NCBI GenBank assembly: GCA_035518815.1
Contig: DATIXG010000117.1
Coordinates: 1 to 64,000 of the forward strand
Direction of reading: 5' to 3'
Length of the DNA: 64,000 bases
Origin: AG25 sp035518815
GTDB lineage: Bacteria; Gemmatimonadota; Gemmatimonadetes; Gemmatimonadales; GWC2-71-9
The translations under genes were made by a program, and so were the position numbers. Below, one piece after another: positions 40,965-51,200 of this stretch; within the stretch, counting starts at the first letter, position 1, and the number at the start of each line of letters is the position of its first letter. The notes beneath the pieces were generated by a model. It ran no database searches, had not been told where the DNA came from, and saw only the letters and a list, made by a program, of their open reading frames with translations.

Positions 40965-41636
40965 ATGGCACTGGTCGAAATCCGCAACGTCCACAAGTCC
41001 TTTCAGCGGGACACGCAGACCGTCGAGGTCTTCGAGGGCCTGACGCTCGACTTCGCGGCGAACAGCTTCACCGCGCTGATGGGCCCCTCGGGCAGCGGCA
41101 AGTCCACCCTGTTGAACCTGATCGCCGGCCTCGACCGGCCGACGAGCGGGACGATCACGGTGGCGGGCGCGGCGGTGAGCGGCCTTTCGCCCTCGGGGCT
41201 CGCCGCGTGGCGCGCGCGGCACGTTGGATTCGTGTTCCAGTCTTACAACCTGCTGCCCGTGCTGACCGCGGCGCAGAACGTGGAGCTGCCGCTGCTCCTC
41301 ACCCGGCTCTCGAAGAAGGAACGCGATGAGCGGGTGCGCATCGCGCTCGGCATTGTGGGCCTGGAAGACCGGATGCAGCACTACCCGCGGCAGCTCTCGG
41401 GCGGCCAGGAGCAGCGGGTGGCGATCGCGCGCGCGATTGTCTCCGACCCCACGCTCATTCTCCTGGACGAGCCCACCGGCCAGCTCGACAAGAAGTCCGC
41501 CGAGGAGGTGCTGACCCTGTTGCAGCGCCTGAATGCGGAGATGAAGAAGACGATCATCATGGTGACGCACGACGCCCACGCCGCCGAGCGGGCGCAGCAG
41601 GTACTGCATATCGACAAGGGAGTGCTGGCGCGGTGA
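40965..41636 (+). CDS. ABC transporter ATP-binding protein, MacB/LolD type
   Basis: A 223-residue ABC ATPase. Walker A GPSGSGKSTLLN, Q-loop FVFQSYNLLPVLTA, signature LSGGQEQRVAIARAI, Walker B LILLDEPTGQLD, and H-loop VTHDAHAAE. The EPTGQLD and YNLLPVLTAAQNVELPLLL style is that of the MacB/LolD subfamily, which powers export or mechanotransmission rather than import. It overlaps the first permease gene as GTGA, which shows they form one complex. Confidence 0.95.
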   Translation: MALVEIRNVHKSFQRDTQTVEVFEGLTLDFAANSFTALMGPSGSGKSTLLNLIAGLDRPTSGTITVAGAAVSGLSPSGLAAWRARHVGFVFQSYNLLPVLTAAQNVELPLLLTRLSKKERDERVRIALGIVGLEDRMQHYPRQLSGGQEQRVAIARAIVSDPTLILLDEPTGQLDKKSAEEVLTLLQRLNAEMKKTIIMVTHDAHAAERAQQVLHIDKGVLAR

Positions 41637-42775
41637 AGCTCTTCCCGCTGGTGTTCGCGAACCTGCGGCGCCACAAGCTGCGGACGGTCCTCACGATCCT
41701 GGGCGTGGCGCTCGCGACGTTCCTGTTCGCGTCACTCCGCTCGGTGGTGACGACGCTGAACCAGGGCGCCGAGGTGGCGAGCGCGTCGCGCATGGTGGTG
41801 ACGCATAAGACGGCGATCGTCTTTCCGTTGCCGATGAGCTACAAGGAGCGGCTCGCGACGGTCAAGGGCGTCGAGGCTGTGACGTGGGCCAACTGGTTCG
41901 GCGGGACGTACGGCGATGGCAAGACGTTCTTCGCGCAGTACGCCGTTGATCCCGACACGTGGTTCGCCATGTATCCCGAGGTCGGAGTCCCGCCCGATCA
42001 GTTCGAAGCCTTCAAGAACGAGCGGACCGCGGCGCTCGTGGGCAAGGGGCTGATGGAGGTGTTCGGATGGCATGTAGGGCAGGATGTCACGATCCGCGGG
42101 TCGATTTATCCGGGCGACTGGACGTTCACGATCCGCGGCGTGTACACGCCCACGGTGCGCGCGTTCGATGACCGCTCGTTCATGTTCCATTACGACTACC
42201 TGTACGAGCACACCGATCATCGCGCGATTCCGGGCTGGTTCGTGCTGCGCTTGAGCGATCCGTCGCTGGCGCCGCAAGTGGCGCAGACGGTGGACGACAT
42301 GTTCCAGAACTCGAGCGACCCCACCAAGACCGGGACCGAGAAGGCGTTCAACCAGGGGTTCATCACGATGTGGGGCAACGTGCGCTTCCTGATGAACTCG
42401 ATCGGCATGGCGGTGGTGTTCGCGATCCTCATGGTGACCGCGAACGCCATGATGATGACGGCGCGCGAGCGGACGGGAGAGGTCGCCGTGCTCAAGACGA
42501 TCGGGTTCACCGATCGAACGCTCTTCGGGCTCGTGATGGGTGAGGCGAGCGTCATCACGCTCACGGGTGCGGTACTTGGCCTCGGGGGCGCGAAGCTGCT
42601 GTACGGCGGCGGGGGGGTCACGATGAACGGCATGCTGCCCGGCTTCGACGTGACGGCGGGGACGCTCGTGCTGGGCTTCGTGATTGCGGCGGTGCTCGCG
42701 CTCGCCAGCGGCATTGTCCCGGCGCTGCGGGCCGCGCGCCTGTCCATCGTCCAGGCATTGCGGCACGTCGAATGA
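41633..42775 (+). CDS. FtsX/MacB-like ABC permease 1
   Basis: A 380-residue permease with the N-terminal helix (LRTVLTILGVALATFLFASL), a large periplasmic MacB_PCD-like domain (about 45-260), and three C-terminal helices (VVFAILMVTANAMMMTARER; VITLTGAVLGLGGAKLL; LVLGFVIAAVLALASGIVPA). The motif TARERTGEVAVLKTIGFTDR is the cytosolic coupling helix of this family. GTG start and ATG overlap with its neighbours. It probably pairs with permease 2 to form the transmembrane dimer. Confidence 0.92.
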   Translation: MKLFPLVFANLRRHKLRTVLTILGVALATFLFASLRSVVTTLNQGAEVASASRMVVTHKTAIVFPLPMSYKERLATVKGVEAVTWANWFGGTYGDGKTFFAQYAVDPDTWFAMYPEVGVPPDQFEAFKNERTAALVGKGLMEVFGWHVGQDVTIRGSIYPGDWTFTIRGVYTPTVRAFDDRSFMFHYDYLYEHTDHRAIPGWFVLRLSDPSLAPQVAQTVDDMFQNSSDPTKTGTEKAFNQGFITMWGNVRFLMNSIGMAVVFAILMVTANAMMMTARERTGEVAVLKTIGFTDRTLFGLVMGEASVITLTGAVLGLGGAKLLYGGGGVTMNGMLPGFDVTAGTLVLGFVIAAVLALASGIVPALRAARLSIVQALRHVE

Positions 42776-43929
42776 AGATCCCCCTCGTCTATAACCTGCG
42801 CAGCATCGCGCAGCGGCCGGTGTCCACAGCGATGACCGCGCTCGGCATCACGCTCGTCGTGGCCGTGTTCGTGGCGATGCTGGCGCTCGCGGGCGGGTTC
42901 CAGGCGGCGCTCGTGAAGACGGGCTCTCCCAGCAATGTCATCGTGCTGCGGCGCGGTGCCACGAGCGAGCTGACGAGCGGCATCTCCCGTGAGGACGAGC
43001 GGGTGCTCGCCACGGATCCGCGAATCGCCACGGGCGCCGACGGCCAGCCGCTCATCTCCCCCGAGGTGGTGGTCGTCGTGAACATCCCCCGGAAGGTGGG
43101 GGAGGGGATGAACAACATCGTGGCGCGCGGCGTCAACGAAGAGGCCTACGCGGTCCGCGGCATTCACATCGTGGCGGGGAGAAAGTTCGAGTCGGGGAAG
43201 AGTGAGATCATCTTGGGCAAGAAGATCGTCCCCCGCTTTGCCCATACGGCCATCGGTGACTCGCTCCGCTTCGCCGGCCGGACGTGGCTCGTGGTCGGGC
43301 ATTTCGACGCCGGCGGATCGGCGCTCGAATCGGAGATCTGGGGCGAGAACGAGCAGTTCATGCCGGTGTTCCGCGGCCAGGTCTTCCAGTCGGTGATCTT
43401 CCGGCTCAAGGACCTCGCGGCGTTCGACGAGGCCAAGCGCACCCTCGAGGGCGACCAGCGGCTCACGGTGCAGGTGGAACGGGAGTCGGTGTTCTACGCC
43501 GCGCAATCAGGCATGCTGACGCGGATCATGACGGTGCTCGCGGTGATGATCACCAGCATCATGGCGGTGGGCGCGGTATTCGGGGCGATCAACACGATGT
43601 ACGCCTCGGTCTCTTCGCGCACATCCGAGATCGCGGTGCTCCTCACGCTCGGCTTCAAACCCCGCAGTATCCTCGCGTCGTTCCTCGCGGAGTCGGCGGC
43701 TATCGCGGCGCTCGGCGGCGTGGCCGGAGGCCTGCTCGCCCTGCCCATCAACGGGATCGTCACGAGCACGACCAACTGGGCGTCGTTCAGCGAGGTGGCG
43801 TTCGCGTTCCGCGTCACGCCCGGCCTGCTCCTGGGCGGGTTCGTGTTCGCGCTGGTGATGGGGTTGGTGGGCGGGTTCTTCCCCGCGTGGCGCGCGTCGC
43901 GCTTGCGGGTCGTGCAAGCGTTGAGGTAG
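42772..43929 (+). CDS. FtsX/MacB-like ABC permease 2
   Basis: A 385-residue permease of the same architecture: N-terminal helix (VSTAMTALGITLVVAVFVAM), periplasmic domain, and three C-terminal helices with the coupling sequence SSRTSEIAVLLTLGFKPRS. It differs from permease 1 in sequence, so the transporter is a heterodimer using the single ATPase. Substrate (lipoprotein, peptide or drug) cannot be inferred; no outer-membrane channel gene follows. ATG overlaps permease 1 as ATGA. Confidence 0.92.
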   Translation: MKIPLVYNLRSIAQRPVSTAMTALGITLVVAVFVAMLALAGGFQAALVKTGSPSNVIVLRRGATSELTSGISREDERVLATDPRIATGADGQPLISPEVVVVVNIPRKVGEGMNNIVARGVNEEAYAVRGIHIVAGRKFESGKSEIILGKKIVPRFAHTAIGDSLRFAGRTWLVVGHFDAGGSALESEIWGENEQFMPVFRGQVFQSVIFRLKDLAAFDEAKRTLEGDQRLTVQVERESVFYAAQSGMLTRIMTVLAVMITSIMAVGAVFGAINTMYASVSSRTSEIAVLLTLGFKPRSILASFLAESAAIAALGGVAGGLLALPINGIVTSTTNWASFSEVAFAFRVTPGLLLGGFVFALVMGLVGGFFPAWRASRLRVVQALR

Positions 43930-43978
43930 GTGATGATGAAAGAGGCGTTGTCCACCCTTTGGAGCGCCGCCCACGTTG

Positions 43979-44082
43979 CGCGGCTGAAGCCGCGGCTCGG
44001 CGTCTGCCGCTGAAGCGGCCGCGCTATGCCCGTTTACGGGCAGGTGCCGAGCCGCGAGTTTACTCGCGCGTTGCCGAGCCGC
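43979..44082. repeat. Mosaic palindromic element A before folP
   Basis: Four small hairpins in series, each with a four-base loop: CGCGGC-TGAA-GCCGCG (43979-43994), GCCGC-TGAA-GCGGC (44006-44019), TGCCCG-TTTA-CGGGCA (44027-44042), CGCGAG-TTTA-CTCGCG (44053-44068). A core GCGGCTCGGC (43992-44001) is inverted as GCCGAGCCGC at 44046-44055 and again at 44073-44082. Same layout as the element at 46087. Confidence 0.75.
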
Positions 44083-44101
44083 ACCTTTCCTCTCGCATTC
44101 A

Positions 44102-45271
44102 ATGAAGGTCACGAAGCTCGCGTCGCACACTCCTGAAGCGGTGCGCGCCGCGCTCGCGGCCCGCGGGTGGGATGCGGGACCCGCGTGGCTCGCCGCCACC
44201 GGAGTGCAGCCCCTGCTGGTCCTCCTCGAAGAGATCACCGAATCCGAACGGGAAGGCCTCGTCCACTGGGGCGCCCGCGCGGGCGCCGACGTTCTCACTG
44301 GCCCGGGCTGGGCCCTGGTCGGCACGGCGGCGAGCCGGCTCGCGCCGCTCGCCCGCCCGGACCGGGTCCCCGAGCTTCTGGCAGGCCTCGCGCCGGAAAT
44401 CGCCCGCTTTCTCAGCGGGTACGCCGAGCCGCCGCGAGAATGGGCCATCGGCGGGGGCGCCGCGCTGCGGGTCGATCGCCCGGTGCTGATCGGCGTCGTG
44501 AACGTCACGCCGGATTCGTTTTCCGACGGTGGCCGGTTCAACGCCGTAGAAGCGGCCGTGGCGCACGCCGAGCGGTTGAAGGCCGACGGCTGCGACCTGC
44601 TCGATGTGGGCGGGGAGTCCACCCGGCCCGGCGCGGTGCGCGTGGCGGAGAGCGAGGAGCGCGAGCGGGTAGTCCCCGTGATCGCCGAGCTCGTGCGCCG
44701 CGGACTCGGGCCCATCTCGGTCGACACCCGGAAGGGCGAGGTGGCGCGGGCGGCGATCGGCGCGGGCGCGGCGGTGGTGAACGACGTGTCCGGCGGAGCA
44801 TTCGATCCCGCGCTGCTCGGCGTGGCCGCTCGGGCAGGGGTGGGGGTGATCCTCATGCACATGCGGGGGACGCCCGAAACGATGGATGGCCTCGCGACCT
44901 ACGCGGACGTGGCGGTAGAGGTCGCGGGCGAGCTGCGGGCGGCGGCGGGCCGGGCGGAGGAGGCGGGTGTGGACCGCGAGCGCATCGTGCTCGACCCGGG
45001 GTTCGGGTTCGCCAAGACGTCCGCTCACAACTTCCGGCTGCTCGATGAACTGGCGGCGGTGGTGGGCTTGGGCTATCCTGTAGCGATCGGCCCCTCGCGC
45101 AAGCGGTTTCTCGGCGCGGCCACGGGACGACCCGTGGACGACCGCGACCGCGCCACCGCCGTGGCCTGCGCCCTCGCCTGGGAGCGGGGCGCCCGGCTGT
45201 TCCGGGTCCACGACGTGACCCTCGCCCGCGAGGCGCTCAGCGTGGCCAACGCGACGATGCACCCAACGTGA
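44102..45271 (+). CDS. folP: Dihydropteroate synthase with N-terminal extension
   Basis: A 389-residue protein whose C-terminal 270 residues are a complete DHPS TIM barrel: GVVNVTPDSFSDGG, LLDVGGESTRPGA, SVDTRKGEV, VVNDVSGG, LMHMRGTPETM, LDPGFGFAKT, IGPSRKRFLG. It condenses 6-hydroxymethyl-dihydropterin diphosphate with p-aminobenzoate for folate. The first 115 residues are an extra alpha/beta domain (ARGWDAGPAWLAATGVQPLL) seen in some longer bacterial FolP proteins; its role is unknown. Overlaps cdaA as GTGA. Confidence 0.93.
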   Translation: MKVTKLASHTPEAVRAALAARGWDAGPAWLAATGVQPLLVLLEEITESEREGLVHWGARAGADVLTGPGWALVGTAASRLAPLARPDRVPELLAGLAPEIARFLSGYAEPPREWAIGGGAALRVDRPVLIGVVNVTPDSFSDGGRFNAVEAAVAHAERLKADGCDLLDVGGESTRPGAVRVAESEERERVVPVIAELVRRGLGPISVDTRKGEVARAAIGAGAAVVNDVSGGAFDPALLGVAARAGVGVILMHMRGTPETMDGLATYADVAVEVAGELRAAAGRAEEAGVDRERIVLDPGFGFAKTSAHNFRLLDELAAVVGLGYPVAIGPSRKRFLGAATGRPVDDRDRATAVACALAWERGARLFRVHDVTLAREALSVANATMHPT

Positions 45272-46068
45272 GCTTCGAGTCCTTTCGGTTCCTGATCCCG
45301 CCCCTGTGGCCGGACGTCGTCGAGATCATCCTCGTCGCGTTCGTGATTTATCGTTTCCTCCTGTTTCTCGTCGGCACGCGGGCGATGCAGATCGTGGTCG
45401 GCGTGATGATTCTCTCGATCGCCTACTTCGTGGCACTCGTCGCCAAGTTCCAGATGATCAGCTTCCTCCTGTCCGTGGTCTTCACCTACGGCGCGTTCGC
45501 CGCGGTCGTCGTGTTCCAGCCCGAGCTGCGGAACGCGCTGGCCCGGCTCGGCCAGTCGCGCTTGATGCGCCGCTTCTCGCAGAGCGATCGCCAGTCGGTG
45601 GCCGAAGAGATCGCGGAAGCGATGGACCGGCTATCGCGCGCGGGGACGGGCGCCATCATCGCCGTGGAAGGCGACATCGGGCTCGAGGAGTTCATCTCCT
45701 CCGGCGTGCCGATGGAGGCGAAGGTGTCGGCTGATCTGCTGACGACCATCTTCACGCCCTACTCGCCGCTGCACGACGGCGCCGTGCTGATCCGCGGCGA
45801 CCGCATCATCGGCGCGGGCTGCGTGCTCCCGCTGACCCAGTTCAAGGTGACCGACAAGTCGCTCGGCACCCGGCACCGCGCCGCGCTGGGCCTCTCCGAG
45901 GAGACGGACGCGACCGTGCTCGTCGTCTCCGAGGAGACCTCGACCATCTCGGTCGCGAGCCACGGGCTGCTGCATCGCCACCTGACCCCGGAGCAGGTGC
46001 GCGACCTGCTCTCCGGCGCCATCTCGCACCTCGAAGGCGGCGAACGGCTTATCGCGGCGGCGGGGTAG
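45268..46068 (+). CDS. cdaA: Diadenylate cyclase, CdaA type
   Basis: A 266-residue c-di-AMP synthase. Three N-terminal transmembrane helices (about 10-85) precede the DAC domain with FQPELRNALARLG, the active DGA motif SPLHDGAVLI and the RHR motif GTRHRAALGLSE. It makes c-di-AMP from two ATP at the inner membrane, controlling osmotic balance and potassium transport. Folate-cyclase synteny (folP-cdaA) is common. GTG start overlaps the folP stop. Confidence 0.94.
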   Translation: MSFESFRFLIPPLWPDVVEIILVAFVIYRFLLFLVGTRAMQIVVGVMILSIAYFVALVAKFQMISFLLSVVFTYGAFAAVVVFQPELRNALARLGQSRLMRRFSQSDRQSVAEEIAEAMDRLSRAGTGAIIAVEGDIGLEEFISSGVPMEAKVSADLLTTIFTPYSPLHDGAVLIRGDRIIGAGCVLPLTQFKVTDKSLGTRHRAALGLSEETDATVLVVSEETSTISVASHGLLHRHLTPEQVRDLLSGAISHLEGGERLIAAAG

Positions 46069-46086
46069 TCGCGTCCCGTGGTCATC

Positions 46087-46188
46087 CCCGGGCTGAAGCC
46101 CGGGCTCGGCCGTGGGTGCGCCCTGAAGGGCGAGCGCGTTCGTCGTGCTTCAGCAGGAATTCGGGCCGAGCCCGCCCTTCAGGGCGGG
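46087..46188. repeat. Mosaic palindromic element B between cdaA and yggS
   Basis: Hairpins CCCGGGC-TGAA-GCCCGGG (46087-46104), CGCCC-TGAA-GGGCG (46119-46132), TGC-TTCA-GCA (46146-46155) and CCCGCCC-TTCA-GGGCGGG (46171-46188). An 11-bp inverted pair CGGGCTCGGCC (46101-46111) and GGCCGAGCCCG (46164-46174) brackets the inner part. Loop sequence and GGCTCGG core match element A, though the stems differ. Confidence 0.75.
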
Positions 46189-46275
46189 TCTTCTAGAGTC
46201 GTTCACCCCGACCCTGATTCAACTCCTATGCCCGTCATTGTTTCACCTCTGCCACATAGCTAACTTTTTGCGGTT

Positions 46276-46964
<689 letters not shown>

Positions 46965-46968
<4 letters not shown>

Positions 46969-47438
46969 CTGAGCCCGTCTTTCATCTCACGCCGCTCGAT
47001 GTCCGCAAGCAGGAGTTCCGCCGCACGCTCCGCGGCTACGATCAGGTCGGCGTCGAGGATTTCCGGGCCCGCGTGGCCGACGAGCTGGAGCGCATCCTGC
47101 GCGACCGCTCGGTGCTCGACGAGCGGGTGTCCGCGCTCACGGAGCAGCTGCGGGCGTTCCGCGAGCGGGAGAGCGCGATGAACGAGGCGCTCGTCGCCGC
47201 GCAGAAGATGCGGGAGGAGACCCGAGCGCTGGCGGAGCGGGAAGCGCAGACGATCGTGCGCGAGGCCGAAGGCGAGGCGCGCCGCATCGTCGATACCGCG
47301 AAGATCGCGGAAGCCGACGTGCGCCGGCAGCTGGCGGAGACAGAGCGCCAGTTCCAGGCGTACCTCGGCGGCTTCCGCGCCCTGCTCGAGCGGCAGCTGG
47401 CCGAGCTGCGCGCGCTGGACGGACAGCGGACGGAATGA
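46965..47438 (+). CDS. DivIVA-domain protein
   Basis: A 157-residue coiled-coil protein. The N-terminal DivIVA-like motif is LTPLDVRKQEFRRTLRGYDQ, followed by a long heptad region (AQKMREETRALAEREAQTIV) to the C-terminus. DivIVA proteins bind curved membranes and organise poles or septa. Gram-negative relatives are shorter and may serve in polar localisation. GTG overlaps the yggS stop and its stop overlaps the phosphorylase ATG. Confidence 0.85.
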
Positions 47439-48241
47439 TCGCGGACGCGGTCCGTGCCGTTCAGGCGCGGACCACGCTCACCCCCGACGTCGCGGTCATT
47501 TTCGGCACGGGGTTGGGTGGCCTGGCCGACGCCATGACCGTTGCCACGCGCATCCCCTATCAGGACATCCCCGGCTTTCCCCGCGCCACGGTCGAAAGCC
47601 ATGCGGGCGAGCTGCTGCTCGGCACCCTGGGCGGCCGCCGCACGGTCGCGATGCGCGGGCGCTTTCATCGCTACGAGGGCTACACGCTCCAGCAGATCGC
47701 GCATCCGGTGCGCGTCATGCGGGCGCTGGGGGCGCGGATTCTCATCGCCTCGAATGCAGCGGGCGGGATGCATCCCCTCTGGCGGCCCGGCGACCTCATG
47801 CTGATCGCCGACCACATCAACCTGCTCGGCGACAATCCCCTCGTGGGCCCGAACGACGACCGCGTCGGGCCGCGGTTCCCGGACATGTCCGCACCCTACG
47901 ACGCCGAGCTGCGCGGGCTCGCGCGCGCGGTCGCGCTCGAGCAGGGGCTGACCCTGCGTGAAGGCGTCTACGTCGCCGTGAGCGGGCCCAATCTCGAGAC
48001 CCGGGCGGAGTACCGCATGCTGCGGTTCCTCGGGGCCGACGTGGTCGGGATGAGTACCGTGCCCGAGGTGATCGCGGCGGTGCACGCCGGCATGCGGGTG
48101 CTCGGCATCTCGATCATCACGGATCAGTGCCTCCCGGACGCGCTCGAGCCGGCGACCGTGGAGAAGATCATCGCCGTGGCGCAGGGGGCGGAGCCCGCGC
48201 TGTCGGCCCTCGTGCGGGGCGTGCTGGAGCGCCTCACCTGA
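47435..48241 (+). CDS. Trimeric purine nucleoside phosphorylase
   Basis: A 268-residue PNP family enzyme splitting purine nucleosides with phosphate. Conserved: VIFGTGLGGLADAM (phosphate loop), ATVESHAGELLLG, AMRGRFHRYEGYT, SNAAGGMHPLWRPGDLMLI, SGPNLETRAEYRML, VGMSTVPEVIAA. The base-recognition Asn of human PNP (Asn243, in ITN) is Asp here (SIITDQCLPD). In the family Asp at this place goes with 6-amino purines, so adenosine may be accepted. The stop overlaps ileS as TGATG. Confidence 0.93.
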   Translation: MIADAVRAVQARTTLTPDVAVIFGTGLGGLADAMTVATRIPYQDIPGFPRATVESHAGELLLGTLGGRRTVAMRGRFHRYEGYTLQQIAHPVRVMRALGARILIASNAAGGMHPLWRPGDLMLIADHINLLGDNPLVGPNDDRVGPRFPDMSAPYDAELRGLARAVALEQGLTLREGVYVAVSGPNLETRAEYRMLRFLGADVVGMSTVPEVIAAVHAGMRVLGISIITDQCLPDALEPATVEKIIAVAQGAEPALSALVRGVLERLT

Positions 48242-51200
48242 TGCCCTTTCCACCGCTCGACCTCAAGGTCACGGCGGACGCGCTCGAAAAGCAGCTGCTC
48301 GCGACATGGAAACACGAGCGCCTGTTCGAGCGCACCATGGAGGCGGCGCGCTACGGGCCCCCGTTCGTGTTTTACGAGGGGCCGCCGACCGCCAACGGCC
48401 GGCCGGGCATCCACCACGTGTTCGCCCGCACCATCAAGGATCTCGTGTGCCGCTATCACGCGATGCTCGGCCAGGCGGTGACGCGCATCGCGGGATGGGA
48501 CACGCACGGCCTCCCGGTCGAGATCGAGATCGAGAAGCAGCTGAACATCAGCGGCAAGAAGCAGATCGAAGCGTACGGCATCGAGGCCTTCAATCGGCTG
48601 TGCCGCGAGAGCGTGTTCACCTATAAAGCCGACTGGGAGGCGCTCTCCGACCGGATCGGCTACTGGCTCGACTACGAACACGCCTACATCACCTACACGA
48701 ACGAGTACGTCGAAACCGTGTGGTGGCTGCTCAAACGGCTGTACGACAAGGCGCTGCTCTACCGCGGCCACAAGGTGCTGCCGTACTGCCCGCGCTGCGA
48801 GACGGCGCTCTCGTCACACGAGCTGGCGCAGGGCTACGAGACAGTACAGACGAACTCGGTGTACGTGACCTTCCCGCTCGACGGAGAGCCGCGCCGCCAG
48901 CTGGTCGTCTGGACCACGACGCCGTGGACACTCCTGTCCAACGTGGCCGTAGCGGTGCATCCGGATCTCGAGTACGGCGAGTACGAGCTCGACGGCACCC
49001 AGTACATCATCGCAGTGGCGCGCGCCGGGGACGTGCGCGTGGGACACCGCGCCATCGCCGAGGGCCACCGGGTTGCGACGCACAGGGGCCGCGATCTGAC
49101 GGGGAAACGGTACACGCGCCCGCTCGACGTCGTGCCGCTGCCGTCGGAAGGCAAGCGGGCCGTGGTCATCGCGGGCGCGTTCGTATCGGCGGACGAAGGG
49201 TCGGGGCTCGTCCACATGGCCCCCGCGTTCGGCGCGGACGACTACCAGGCGGCGCAGCAGAACGGCCTGGCGTTCGTGAATCCTGTTGCGGCCGACGGCA
49301 CGTTCCAGGACACACGTTGGCCCGAAATCAACGGCAAGCTGGTCACGGATAAGGAAACGAACCGGCTCATCATCGACCGCTTGAAGCGCGACGGCCGCTG
49401 GCTCGAGACGCGCCCGCACTCGCACAGCTATCCCTTCTGCTGGCGGTGCGACTCGGCCCTGATTTACTACGCCAGAACGTCGTGGTTCGTCCGTACCACG
49501 GCCGTCAAATCCCGGATGCTCGAGGTGAACGGGCAGGTCGAGTGGCATCCACCCGAGGTGGGGTCGGGGCGCTTCGGCGAGTGGCTCGCGAACAACGTGG
49601 ATTGGGCGTTGTCGCGCGACCGCTACTGGGGCACGCCGCTGCCGGTGTGGGAATGCGATCGCCAGCCGGAGCACCGCGAGGTGATGGGGTCCTACGCCGA
49701 GCTGTTCGAGCAGGGCGGCAAGCCGACGGGCGACTTCGATCCCCATCGTCCGTACATCGACGCATACAAGTGGTCGTGCAAGACCTGCGGCGGCACGATG
49801 CGGCGCACCCCCGAGGTGATCGACGCCTGGTTCGACTCGGGAGCGATGCCGTACGCCCAGTGGCACTATCCGTTTGCGCACCAGGCGGAGTTTCAGGCCC
49901 ATTTCCCCGCCGACTTCATCTGCGAGGGCGTCGATCAGACACGGGGCTGGTTCTATTCACTGCTCGCGATCGGCGCGGCTGCCTTCGATCAGGGCGTCTA
50001 CCGCAACGTCGTCGTAAACGAGCTGGTGCTCGACGCGCAGGGGCAGAAGATGTCGAAGAGCCGGGGCAACGTCGTGAACCCGTGGCAGGTGATCGAGGAA
50101 TCCGGGGCCGACGCCGTGCGGCTGTATCTCCTGGGTCAAAGCCAGGTGTGGGTGCCCAAGCGCTTCGACGTCGCACAGATCCGCGAGCTGGTCAGCGGTC
50201 CCGTGAACGCGTTGCGAAACACGTACGGCTTCTTCGCGTTGTATGCCGAGGAATGGACCCCGGCGACCCCAACGCCGCCGGTGGCACAGCGCCCGCTCGT
50301 GGATCGCTGGCTGCTGGCCCGCCTCGACGAGACCGTCGCGGCGGTGCGGGAAGCCTGGAACGGCTACGACGTCACCGCCGGCGTCCGCGCGATTCTCGAC
50401 TTCGTGCAGGAGGACGTGTCCCGCTGGTATGTGCGAGCGAACCGGGCACGGTTCTGGGCTCCGGATCGCGCGGCCGACCCGGCCGCGCTCGCGACGCTCT
50501 ACGAGGCCCTCGTGGCGGCGGCCCGGTTGCTCGCGCCGGCAGCGCCGTTCCTGGCGGATTGGCTGCACCGCGCGCTGGTGGGAACCTCGGTGCATCTCGC
50601 TTCGTTTCCAGCCGACCAGGGGCGGCGGGAGCCCGAGCTGGTGACGGCCATGGCGGCGGTGCGGCGGCTGGCTTCGCTGGCCCGGGCGGCGCGCGAGGCG
50701 CGCAACCTCCGGGTGCGCCAGCCGGTAGCCAAGATCCAGGTGGCCGTGCCCCCCGCCGTGAAGGGCCCGCTCTTGAGGGACCTGTTAGATATCTTGGCTG
50801 CCGAAGTCAACGCCAAGGATTATGAAGTCGTCGCTTCGGACCACGAGCTGGTGACGCCGCGCGGCAAGGCGAACTTCCGCTCCCTCGGGAAGCGCTACGG
50901 CAAGGACACCCCGCGCGCGGCGGCCGTGGCGGCGGAGCTCGGTGCCGAGCAGCTGCTGGCGCTCGAGCGGGGCGAGACGGTGCGGCGCGGGGAGTACGAG
51001 TTTCAGCCCGAGGACGTGACGGTGACCCGCGAGGTGAAGAGCGACTGGGTGGTGGAGGCCGACGGGCCGTACGTGGTGGCGCTCGACCCGCGGCTCACCG
51101 ACGACCTGGTACAGGAAGGCCTGGCGCGCGAGGTGGTGAACCGCGTACAGCGGCTCCGCAAGGACGCGGGCTACGATTTCTCGACCCGCATCGAGCTGAG

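Noticed and set aside
41633..43929. Import ABC permeases
   Set aside because: The FtsX/MacB fold, single ATPase of LolD type and HlyD adaptor indicate export or mechanotransmission, not import.
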